64,000 nt of DNA, taken from the NCBI GenBank assembly GCA_963920765.1, contig OY987244.1, positions 12,030,501 through 12,094,500 on the forward strand, written 5' to 3'. The stretch is from Ulota crispa. Taxonomy: Eukaryota > Streptophyta > Bryopsida > Orthotrichales > Orthotrichaceae. A program made the position numbers and the translations under genes. The notes beneath the pieces were generated by a model. That model saw nothing but the letters and a program-made list of their open reading frames with translations. It ran no database searches and had not been told where the DNA came from. Below, piece after piece: positions 15,649-25,948 of this stretch; positions within the stretch are counted from its first letter, which is position 1, and every line of letters starts with the position of its first letter.

Positions 15649-16067
15649 TAAGGTATGTACACCCAAAAGTGTCACTTACCTTAGATATGGTAATTGGGAG
15701 GGTCTTTTGAGAATCTAATGGCATGTGCTTGTTGGGAAATGAGTATGTGTTTGAGCAAAATTGTTTTCGGAATTTTCTAAGATTGTATGAATAAATTATG
15801 AATTGTTGCAGGTAACTCCTTAGATTGACCTATTGTGAACATTAGACTCCTAAAAAAGCAATAATAAAAAGATCATGTCATGACAACAAAAAGATCATGT
15901 CACACTCAATCATAAACCATCACTTACACAATTTTTGTTTCCTTATGTCATCTCGCATGTCTCATTTGAGTGCATGTGTGTCTTGTTTGGGTGCAAAAGT
16001 ACTACTTTTAGGTTTAATTTTAGATGTGACTAAACGCCTGGTATCACTGATGGGTGTACATACCTTA
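15649..16067. mobile_element. 419-bp MITE with perfect 17-bp terminal repeats
   Basis: The left end TAAGGTATGTACACCCA and right end TGGGTGTACATACCTTA are perfect inverted repeats. It lies immediately upstream of the MRS2 leader and may overlap its promoter. No coding capacity. Confidence 0.75.
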
Positions 16068-16600
16068 GGAGTTGAGGCCATGAAAATTTGGGGCCATTTT
16101 GGCCTAAATTTAAGCCCAAATGGTCCTAAGGCTAGCCTCAAGTGCCCATTATAATATGAACATAGTAGGGACTAAATCTCTTGTGTGTAAAGGCTTTGAG
16201 GCCAAAAAGTTGAGGCCACTACGGTAAATTTTGAAAATTTTAGGAGAAAAGAGATAAATAAAGAAACTAAGGATAATCATTGATATTTTTACTCCATCTC
16301 TCAGTGTTGAGTATCTCAAAAGAATGTTTTCTATTAAGAAATTCATATTTTAATGAAATCTGACAATAGCCCCAAGGCCAAGAATTGGTTTCACATTTTT
16401 AGGAGACCCAATTTTTAGAGTTGGGGCCGTGTCAGATCTTGTCTTTTAAATATTAATATTGTTTTGAAAAATGGGCCTTGACTCCTAGTGTAAAGGCCTT
16501 GAGGCTGCTCTTTGAAAATGAATCAATCATATTCTGATACCCTATGTGTTAGACCCTAGAAAACGGCCCCAACTCCTAGTGTAAAGCCGGCCTAAGGTGA
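16068..16600. repeat. foldback-like repeat with AACTCCTAGTGTAAAGGCC motifs
   Basis: The left side carries GGAGTTGAGGCCATG, and the right side two copies close to CCAACTCCTAGTGTAAAG (about 16478 and 16568). These are inverted relative to each other. The exact ends are unclear. Confidence 0.4.
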
Positions 16601-17832
16601 CTGCGCTTTGAATAGTGGTATGGTGGAGAGTTGTGAAAAAGGTTCTTCTATAGTTTGCTTTTACAATTGATGATGGCATGATATTTGCCATAAGGTAGAA
16701 GTACCTTATATGGACATTTTTGTGAAATCAATTCAAGAGGAAAGTGCATTTGAGAATTTGAAATCAAAATTTGGTTAGCAAATGAGCACAAATGGACAAA
16801 AAATTGCCCTCATATGATTTTGCAATTTTATAAATATAATACAAATTTTTGAAAATGAGATTGTAGTCATGGACCTTGAGAAAAAAAACAAGGAGAAAAC
16901 CAAATGAGTGAACGTGAGAGTCTAAGAAAAAATCACTTTAACATTTAAATGATCACTACGACTTGAATACAAAACAACATTTGTTCATTTACCTATAGCA
17001 AGGGTCTAATTTGCCTACAATTAGGGTCTGATTTAACGAGGGCGTTTGGGGAATTGTACTGGTCCGAAAACAACTGGTGTCCATATAAGGTGCTTCTACA
17101 TTATTTTGGGGTCGCAGTACCTATGGTACCAACCGTGTTTCTCATGATCAGCTCAAGTGACTTAAAAAAAATATTAGACGTACTAAAAATTCAAGTACAA
17201 TATCGTAGCTCGGCTTTTTTTAGCTATATAAAAATTTGGTGAATATTTTCACTTAAATTTAACCAAGTTTATGAGTACTGGTGGTAGCATACTGTTCCTA
17301 TGATGCTGACAAATTGCAGGAGATGTGGACTTAAAACACACAGTGTGCCACGCTGGTGCCAGATGGGTGACATGAGACCTGTGGCTGAAAGGGAGTTGCA
17401 CAAAATTGTACACTTAACCCTTTAAATGCTGACGAGGACGTTTTTTGTGTGATGAATGACAAAAAGACAGTAAGATGGATGTAAAAAAAATAAAAAAAAT
17501 TCATCCATTAAAAAACAAGTGATCAATGAAGACATAATCCATTATGGAAGGCAAAAAATAACCCCATTAAATGTATTTGTATTTCTAGGTACCCTAAATT
17601 GTGAGAAGATTTACAAAATCGGGTTAAGCTCCATATTGTTTTTTTTACAAATTCTACAAGGACTGCATGCTAGCTTATGCAACTTTTGGGAGTAGTATCA
17701 AATTTTGTGGGCACTTTGTCACACCTTTGTAGCACCATTGTATCAAGTTGTAGCCCCATTATAGCCAGCAGCCACAATGATCATGGGCACACAATAACCA
17801 CATGCAATCACAAAGATCAACATGTTAACGGT
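16601..17832. other. AT-rich spacer
   Basis: No gene is recognised. A motif reading TTAACCCTTTAAATGCTGAC (17414) resembles a TTAA-type element end, without an identified partner. Confidence 0.35.
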
Positions 17833-18066
17833 TTAACCCCTAAACGTCCCATGGGCGTAGTAGATATGTTGCCGTATATTTGGCATTTGCTACCAATAAG
17901 AAATTCTAACTTGGGATCTCAAATACCTCACTAAAACCGCATTTATCTATATTTCAACTTCTTTGTTGATCTCAAATGTAGTAGAGGTGTGGATCCATTC
18001 CAAATGCAAGAAAAATACCCCATATTGTACTGGTCGCAAATGGCCTTTCTCACGTTTAAGGGTTAA
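17833..18066. mobile_element. TTAA-bounded 234-bp MITE, copy 1
   Basis: It starts TTAA-CCCCTAAACGTCC and ends CACGTTTAAGGG-TTAA. TTAA is present on both sides and the termini start with CCC. The interior matches 23226-23459 over nearly the whole length. Confidence 0.75.
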
Positions 18067-18868
18067 GGGTTAACTTACTTGTTAGTTTCTTTGATTGGGT
18101 TTTGTGCTCTTTAGAGAGTTTCTATTGTTTCAAGAACCAAATCTTGACTTATTGGTTTTAAATATTTTTAGAAGATTTTGGTTTTGTACTTAACATTATA
18201 TAGCTTTACGCTTTATACCTTTCTTAATTCACAAAGGTTATATTTCGAGAAACTTGAAAGTATGAAATCCAAATGGGAATATAGAGTCTACTTTTAAGGT
18301 TAATTTCATTACATTTTAAAACAAAAAGTTATGAACATAGTGCTGGTGAACAATGTTGTGTTCTAAGGTCATTTTTAAGGAATTTTAATTTTAATTTCTT
18401 TAGGTGTCATTCATGGATTTTAGGTCTACTATGTAGAATATGGTTGAGGTTTCATTTGTCCATCCAATAGCATGTACTTGAGTTCAAACCATAGCAATAC
18501 TATCTCAATTATAGGGAAATGTTTCAACGGTTTTATTTATTTCGTAGAAGAGGTTGTTTTTGCTGCACATCGCTTTCAAAGAAATTCATATCTCTATTGA
18601 ACAAAGAACTCCACAAAAATGAAACACTAGTCAATTTATGTGTTCAATGCATAGCATCTTCAAAGACACACTCTTGTCCCTGCCTAAATGAGCATACACA
18701 ACATTTAAGAGTTCATAATGCCATATTCATTAAAGTGGAAATTTTGTATGGAGTAACATTTTGGGATTAAGGTGACCACCTTAAACCAAGCAATAGGGTA
18801 CAACTTGAGAATTTGGTTTTCCCAATTTAATGAATATGGCGTTTCATTGTTTCACAAAAAGAACTCTA
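18067..18868. other. AT-rich spacer
   Basis: An 83-codon plus-strand frame (18519-18770) has no recognisable features. Nothing else is seen. Confidence 0.35.
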
Positions 18869-19584
18869 TCTATACTACTAAGTGGGAGGCATTCACTCCA
18901 CGCCCTTTTCTAAAACCTTTTAAAACTTTTAAATTACGGAAGGTCAACAATCCTTGGGAAACCTCATATCAAGGTTGTTGAGATTCCCTTATTCAAATCC
19001 TTGAGCTTCCTTCATACAAATCCTTGAGCTTCCTTCATAAAAATTGATTGCTCTTTTTCTCAAGAGGAGAAGAAACACCAAAAACTATCTATCTATCTAT
19101 ACCACTAAGTGGGAGGATTTCCTTGAGTGCACCCTTTTCTAGAACCTTCTAGAAGATTTTTTTGTAAGTTGAAGCAACAAAAGACGCACAAGATATAGAA
19201 CACCAAGTGTCCTCCAATCATATCATTTTCCATAATGTTCTAGAACTTTTTGGTGGAAGTTGAAACAATAAGCCATGCTCCAAATATAAAACATCAAACG
19301 CCATCCAACCATGTGCTAGAAATTTAATAAAATGTCAAATGCCTCCTAGCAAAGTATTAATGTTAGAGTAGCATTGTGATGAAGCCATGCCATTGGTATT
19401 TCTAGTCTCACCAAAATGATGGTGTATGAGGGTTAGATTCTAGACCAATTGTGAGATTGATTTTTGTACAATACATCTAGATTGAATTCTAGACCAATTG
19501 AATTGAGATATCACTTTTTGTAAAGTTGAATGTCGCATTACCCATACATGCCCAACTCACGCAAAGCGTGTGCTTGTATACTAG
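18869..19584 (+). mobile_element. non-autonomous Helitron
   Basis: The 5' end reads A|TCTATACTACTAAGTGGG at 18869. The 3' end carries the hairpin CACGCAAAGCGTG and ends ATACTAG|T at 19584. TC start, hairpin followed by CTAG, and an A/T insertion site are Helitron hallmarks. A second 5'-like end, A|TCTATACCACTAAGTGGG, lies inside at 19096, so this is either two nested copies or an element with a duplicated 5' end. No Rep/helicase frame is present. Confidence 0.75.
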
Positions 19585-19960
19585 TAACCAAATAAACATC
19601 TTAGTAATCATTCCTAAAGTCAAAATCTATTTAATTGTTAATCCGTATGATCAAATTTCGAGGAAAATTTTAGATGTTTATTTAAAAATTAAACATTTGA
19701 AACATAACATCAGTAAATTTAGATTTTGTTGATACAACAAAAGTCAAATTTGGTTTGACAAATCCAAAATTTTCATCTGTCTTGAATTAATATAAAAATA
19801 ATTCACTTTGACTTTAGATAAACTCTATGGCTTATAGAATGTGGTGATTCAGTTTGATTTGACATGTAGTAGGTGAAATAGATATCCATGCAGACGATTT
19901 GCAACGGGCCACTTCATTGTTGATTAACTTGTACATTTTTGCACTTAGACACCCTATTTG
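19585..19960. other. AT-rich spacer
   Basis: Nothing recognisable between the Helitron and the long hairpin. Confidence 0.4.
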
Positions 19961-20183
19961 TTACATTGGGAAAAATGATACATTTTGGGACTTTTGAATT
20001 TTGCATCTTTGAGATTATTTTGGTGATTTAGAGTGAATGTTATGATGCTTTGTTCAAGATCTTACATCATCAAATGATGTAAGATCTTGAACAAAGCATC
20101 ATAACATTCACTCTAAATCACCAAAACAGTCTCAAAAATGCAGAATTCAAAAGTCCCAAAGTATATCATTTTTCCCAATGTAA
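19961..20183. repeat. near-perfect 223-bp inverted repeat (hairpin)
   Basis: Two arms of about 110 bp meet at 20072 around CATCATCAAATGATG. The outer ends are TTACATTGGGAAAAATGATA and TATCATTTTTCCCAATGTAA. Only a few mismatches are visible and the arms show essentially no length difference. A structurally similar element lies at 35400-35649. Likely a young MITE whose transcript would fold into long double-stranded RNA. Confidence 0.85.
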
Positions 20184-20367
20184 CGATTATGGTGTTACTT
20201 GTACCATAATTGCTCCTACTTGCTCGTGCCTATAAGGTTATTGCACTCTTAACACCATTTTGATTCTCTTCCATAAAAGAGAAGAGTTTGAAAAAGGTTT
20301 AGGATTTTCTGCACTTGAAGAAGGACCTTGTACTTAGCATTTGAGACTATTTCTTTAATAGAGTTGA

Positions 20368-21018
20368 TCAATCAGAGTAAAATCTAAGACACAAAATTTT
20401 ACAAGTCGAAGTGCTAAAAAATAAACAACTAGGCCAAGAGGGATAACTAGCATTCACTCCAACTACAGATTTGAACAATGCTTTGAATTATGATATATAT
20501 TCTATTGCTGAAGAATATTAAGAATCATGGTATCTTTTAGCAGCTACAAGAATCTCAAAACATGTCGTACAGATACTCACTTCCAGCAGAGTCCATGAAG
20601 CAATTCCTATCCAGAAATAAAACTCGGATACTTCAGAATTGTGCAATTAAAAGGATCTAAACTTAATAGCTGTATGACAAGTCCTAATCATGCTTCAAAG
20701 AAGTTTCTAGACACAAAGAATCACAAATTTTGCATGTTTAAGTACGAAACCAAAAACGCAAGCTTTATCCTCCATGCACCAACAAACGAGCGCATGAAAC
20801 TTCCTGCTCGACCTATCTGCAGCAATAGCCAATAACAACACAAGAATTGCCAGGGCTGTCTTTGGATGGCCAACAATCCAATTCTTGGCATATAACAAGG
20901 GTAACGATATGAAGTCAAACCTCGTCGGCTCACGCACTGGTGCTTGTTCTGCCCTTCGAAACAAACTCACGAACTTTTCCCACACTGCACCAATCATGCC
21001 CACACCTTCTGTTAGCAT
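20368..21018 (-). CDS. possible small single-pass membrane protein gene
   Basis: I do not recognise this protein. Exon 1 (20813-21018) encodes MLTEGVGMIGAVWEKF..., an arginine-rich middle and one hydrophobic span, TALAILVLLLAIA (about residues 55-67). Putative exons 2 (20581-20606) and 3 (20368-20462) join with GT-AG borders and consistent phase to a TGA, giving 108 aa. The downstream peptide is Cys- and Ser-rich and low in family-like character, so the 3' part is weak. The first exon is more GC-rich than its surroundings. It could instead be one exon of a larger decayed gene. Confidence 0.3.
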
Positions 21019-21065
21019 ACATGGTCACGAGACCACTTCAAAAACTGAGTACACTAGTGTATACA

Positions 21066-21198
21066 TTAGGGTATGTTCACAGTTGGTGGGTTTTAGGAGG
21101 AGTATTAGCCATATGAATGGAGTCTAAAGGTGTGTCCAAAGGCATCTAATTTACTTTCGTTATTATCACTCTTAACACCAAGTGAAAACATACCATAA
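21066..21198. mobile_element. 133-bp MITE (TTAGGGTATGTTC family), copy 2
   Basis: The left end TTAGGGTATGTTCACAGTTG and right end CAAGTGAAAACATACCATAA are inverted repeats matching the element at 5691-5820. It lies just upstream of the possible small gene on the minus strand. Confidence 0.75.
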
Positions 21199-21921
21199 GG
21201 TTTGAAATAATCAGTTCTTGTACAATAAAGTCAAAATTGCTACTAGCTCAATATTTTCTAATCCAGAGATTCTCTCTCCTTTAGGCTTTTAATGACAATA
21301 TAATAGAGGTAGTCAAGGCTTCTCAGAGAATGAAAAGAGAATGGAGATTGAGAAGCTGTGGAGAGAAAAGAGGAGCCAATAGGAGCTCATTCTTTGTGAA
21401 AATGGTGTGACACCCTGTTTGTGTGTTTTAGAGAATGAGAATGGGAAATGATTACAAGATGCAGTAATTACTGCGCTCTAAACCAACGGGAGCAGTCAAT
21501 CGATAATAAAAACAAGCTCGACAAGGTGAAACGTGGGTAGTGAGAGGTGAAACTTCTCTTGCTAAACTTCTCACCGCCCCATTCTTCATCTCCGAAAGAG
21601 AAAAATGAGACAGTGAGAAATTTAGCATGCTAACAAAAACGGAAACTCTGACAGCCAACAACATTCACCACATGCGACCAAGCGGCCAAGAAAGTGTTGT
21701 GACTACCCCTAATATCCCTCCCCTATGTTCTTTGAAGAGGATCTTAACATAAGTGGTCACTGTCACATGCAAGGAGCTATTTTCAATGGATAACTTACCA
21801 AGGGACCCTCGACTGACAAACGAAGTTCATAGTTCAGAACATCAGAGGTGGTAAGCTTAACAGGTTAAAGAAAATTGATTGACTGTGACATGGTAAAACA
21901 GGAGTGGTATATTAAGGGCTA
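21199..21921. other. spacer without recognisable gene
   Basis: Mixed base composition and short frames only; nothing could be assigned. Confidence 0.35.
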
Positions 21922-22130
21922 TTACAAGGTTGGGTCATTACGGCTCGGTTCCATCGCTGCTGCTTCTGCTGCTGCTGCCTCCAATGGAAGCCTATTTAGT
22001 TCTTGATGATTATCAACATGAGAAAACCTTTTCATAAAATTCTGGATGGGGACAAGATCCTCTGCAGTGTGCTGCTCACTGGTTTCTGCCATTTCTATGG
22101 CACTTAGGGCACCTCTTCTTCAGGTCGATC
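21922..22130 (-). other. short open frame, possible gene or transposase remnant
   Basis: The minus strand encodes a 56-aa frame, MAETSEQHTAEDLVPIQNFM..., with an Ala/Glu-rich tail ending at 21922. Just upstream another frame carries IDLKKRCPKCHRNG after an acceptor-like ATTTCAG. The Cys-X2-Cys-His knuckle followed by a polar tail could be the end of a Mutator-like transposase, but the evidence is thin. Confidence 0.2.
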
Positions 22131-23225
22131 TGAAATTGTTCAGTGTAGATTAGCGAATAGTCCTTTTAGCAAATCAGCTTTGATAGAGGGCTGTGTCTGC
22201 ATCCACCATAGTTTTAGGTTTCATAGCTCGAGTTATTGACATCCCTGGATTTCAAGCATCTGGAAACTCAAAATCGTTGCAAATCTGTGAAATCATAGGG
22301 TTAACCTTCAGCCTCTAATTTTCCACAACAGACCAAGGGTATCCACCTGGATCTAAATACATAGCAGCACTTTGATAATTCGTCGGGGGAACAGTTAAGA
22401 AAAACCTTCCATATCAATTAGCGCCTCTGTCAAAATACAATCAGGAACTCACAAAATTGAGGTCGCCATGGATTCGAGCACTCGTACATTGAAAGTGTGG
22501 ATTTCCAGAATTGCAGTCCAAACACAATCAACATCCTTTTGCAGCATTGGACATTCATAAACAGTGACTAATTGAATGACGCACTGTAATACACAGATCT
22601 TACCGCACTCTTGTGAAATCTCAGTAAAGAGTATGATGTGTTTAATGTGATTGACTTGAATAAAAAGTTCCTCTATTATAACAGGTTGTACCTATTTTGA
22701 CCTAAATTGTACACGTACAGGGATGCACCAATCTCATGCCACAAGACTTCACCTCCACCACCGCTCAACCCTAGTTTTTGGACATGCCTCAAGATTGCCA
22801 TGCTATTGATCCAGTTGCCAAGGATTTCCGTAAGGTGCTCCCATTCCCGGATCGAACCCTAACGTAAAAATCAGGACAAAGGCAGAAGGGGCCCAACAAG
22901 CACGTGATAATGTAGGGTTCTGTAACTCCATGGTAGTCCACCATGATCACTTATCAATGTTGGAGAAGACGTATTATTACAAATTTCATTAATTTTCAGA
23001 AGTATAAATTGGCAATAGTCAAGATCATAAGTGTGAAAAAATTACGTTCCTTTTTCCCTTAAACATAAACCTATCAAGTAGAAGTTTTTGTAAAATCAAT
23101 AATACACCACTTGTATATAAGAGTGACGTTGGAATTTTTTTTGATGTTGTAGAAATTAAGAGAATACTCTAGGATTCTTTTAGCACTTATTGAGCTATTT
23201 TTAGGATTCATATCTGAATATAGTC
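22131..23225. other. spacer without recognisable gene
   Basis: No convincing coding segment. A GGTTCGATCC motif on the minus strand (near 22850) is not part of a foldable tRNA. Confidence 0.35.
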
Positions 23226-23459
23226 ACAACCTCTAAACATCAGGAGGGCATAGTAGATACGTTGTTGTATATTTGGCATTTGTTACCAATAAGAAATTTT
23301 AACTTGGGATCTCAAATAGCTCATTAGAATCAAGTTTATCTTTATTTCAACTTCTTTGTTGATTCCAAATGTAGTAGAGGTGTGGATCCATTCCAAATAT
23401 AAGAAAATTACCCCATATTGTACTTGTCGCAAAGGGCCTTTTTGATGTTTAAGGGTTAA
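23226..23459. mobile_element. TTAA-type 234-bp MITE, copy 2
   Basis: Homologous along its length to 17833-18066. The right end GATGTTTAAGGG-TTAA is kept. The left end reads CAACCTCTAAACATC, so its target copy has decayed. Confidence 0.7.
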
Positions 23460-23796
23460 GGGTAAACAAATGAGTATAAAGTAAATTTTGGAACTACACT
23501 AGGTGTATCTGCTTTCAAAGTATCATTAATATTCTAAAATTTAAAGTAGTGAGCTTGAAGTACTATTTTATTTATTTTACATCACACTAGTTGTTTCAAT
23601 TGATGCGCCTTTGAATAACATTGCTAACTTGCGCTGATTTAGGAAAAAAGCAAATTTGTAAGGTGCACCAATAAGGCAATGCACAATAATTTTGGTAAAT
23701 TTAGTAGAGTGTATGCTACAATAATTAGATACCATCTGAAATATTGTGACTCCTAAGTCCTAACCAGTTTAATGACAGGTTTTGTGAGCTTGTATC

Positions 23797-24171
23797 TTAA
23801 CCCTTAAAGGACTGACCTTGAACCCGTGGCCAGCCCGGGGCTCAGACCGAGGAGAGTGCACTGTTCATGGGTAGTGAACAGCTTGTGGCATGTGTTCAAG
23901 AGAGATAATATTCTCCTCAAAAGAAAGAAAAGTCAATAGTGTATCCTACCCTCACAAAAAGGGTAGCAGGGACCTTGTACATCTCTTTACAAATTGGTGT
24001 TTTAAAAAATATGGAGGCATTGAAAGTAGCTATTTGGGCATTTAGTGATGTGGCACATCTCTCTGACCACTTTCAAGAAAAAAATTTGAAAAAAAAATCT
24101 TTTTCCACTCTCAAGGTGTGTTTTCAGCATTGAAAGGATGATTTTTGTCCTCTTGAACGGTTAGGGGTTAA
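23797..24171. mobile_element. TTAA-bounded element, 375 bp
   Basis: It starts TTAA-CCCTTAAAGGACTGACC and ends GAACGGTTAGGGG-TTAA. TTAA flanks and CCC termini are present, but the inverted repeats are poorly matched beyond about 12 bp. Confidence 0.5.
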
Positions 24172-24952
24172 GTAAGGAATGGATGAAGAATGTCCTTATA
24201 CAAAAAATGTGTAACTTAGTTGTTGCATAAGAGGTAAGAAAAGGTTGGGACCAAGATTCTATATGACAACTAAGGGTGGCATGCAAGCCACCCTTTACAT
24301 GAATTGAACCTATTTAATTTGAAACTGATCAAAATTATTGTGAAGGTATCTCACACTTCAAAAAATTTACAAATTTGATTAAATTATGTGGTATCATATA
24401 TACACACATACCAAAAATCCAGCTTAAAATAATTTATTGTAATTATGATACCTTGTGATGCATTTATGTAATAAATGCTCAATCCATTTCAAAGTAGTTT
24501 GGAACCTTGTTATCTCAAAATAAATTGAACCATGACCTAGTAAAGCAAACAAGAATGATTTTAATACCAATCAAGATGCAAAATTTCTCATTATTATAAA
24601 GAGGATTCAAAGTTAGGATAAAAAACCATGTACCATACAATTTGTATCAACTAAAACCCCTTGCCTATCAAGGCACTTTTTCACTCCAATGGTAGGTGAA
24701 GAAAATTGTTTGACAAAATTTGGAGATGTCTTCCTATTAGCAAGATCTTTAAGAATGAGAAACCTTCAACATTTGTGATTACAATGACACATTATTGCTC
24801 CAAGGTTCAAAACCTTAATAAATTATTGTATGATTTAACTTCCACAACAACATTTATTTTATTGTGATACAATAAAAAAATTATGCCAGATCACCCAAGT
24901 CTTCAATGATAAAAATTTCTAACTTTTAAATGCCAAATGATTATGTAAAGGT
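24172..24952. other. AT-rich spacer
   Basis: No gene or clear element. Confidence 0.4.
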
Positions 24953-25275
24953 TCTACACCAAATAGTGCACTTAGGTTGCCTTAACAATTAGGTTGCCTT
25001 ACCTTGATAAAGTCACCTCATGACTCATCCTTGGCCACTACAAAGGACATATAACTCTACTTATGCTACATTAATTCTTGGTTTTATCTAAACTTCCAAC
25101 TTCCTTGCTCCCTTGCTTTGGTCCTTATTATTGCGCCCAACCTCTACTTGCTTCCACCATTAATGTTTATGACAATAATGAATGACAATAGTTCTAGTAA
25201 TCTTGGTAAATATTGAAATAGTGTGAAATGTTAAAAATTAGTATGGGGCAACCTAAATGCACTATTTGGTGTAGC
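24953..25275. mobile_element. 323-bp MITE with about 28-bp terminal inverted repeats
   Basis: The left end TCTACACCAAATAGTGCACT and right end AATGCACTATTTGGTGTAG are inverted repeats, continued by TAGGTTGCC / GGCAACCTA. No coding capacity. Single copy in this window. Confidence 0.7.
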
Positions 25276-25948
25276 TTCAATCTATCCTATAGTGGCCCCA
25301 AGGTTTCTTCGGAGAAACAAAAGGGGATAGAAAGCATAATATTTTAAAAGGTTCCTTGAGTGCAGAATAGCAGAACAAGGGACGACACTATTTTGTGAGA
25401 GTAAAATGGTGAGCCTATGAGCGGTGAGCCAAGATTTGGTGACCACGAATCAATATTGAGCTCAAAATCAATTAAAAAAACTTTTAAAAAAAGCAAGTTT
25501 TTAAAAGATGGAAGTATAAAATACACAATTATAACAATTATAAGGCCATATGTACACAATTATAAATGAAATTGAGTATTTTGACAAAAAATGTAGGCAC
25601 ACTGCTCATGGATCCCCGCTCACAAAATAGCATTCCCCGCAGAACAAAAGGGACACCTCAGTAAGTCCACGTAGGTCAATTCCTGCTCCTTCCGACCGAG
25701 TCATCAGCCCACGTAGGTTTCTTCACAGGCACTCTCGGTGGCCTTGTTTTGTTGTCGAAGCTCCCTGGCGATGGATTTACTACGGAGCTGGTTTTGCAGA
25801 GGATTTTCTCGGAGACGATGCTCTCTGCAAGGATGGCGTGCACACCATGGTTTCCCTATCGCATGCTGAGCTGCAATTCACCTACTTTACAACGATTTTT
25901 TAAGGTCTAGGGTTTCAGCTCGAAATTGTTCTTCAAGATCAATTTAAA
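25276..25948. promoter_or_regulatory. upstream region and 5' UTR of the Orai-like gene
   Basis: GC rises from about 25610 to the ATG, as in the other gene leaders here. No specific promoter element is identified. Confidence 0.35.

Noticed and set aside
22840-22870. GGTTCGATCC on the minus strand as a possible tRNA
   Set aside because: The flanking bases do not form a T stem, and no acceptor or anticodon arm could be built.
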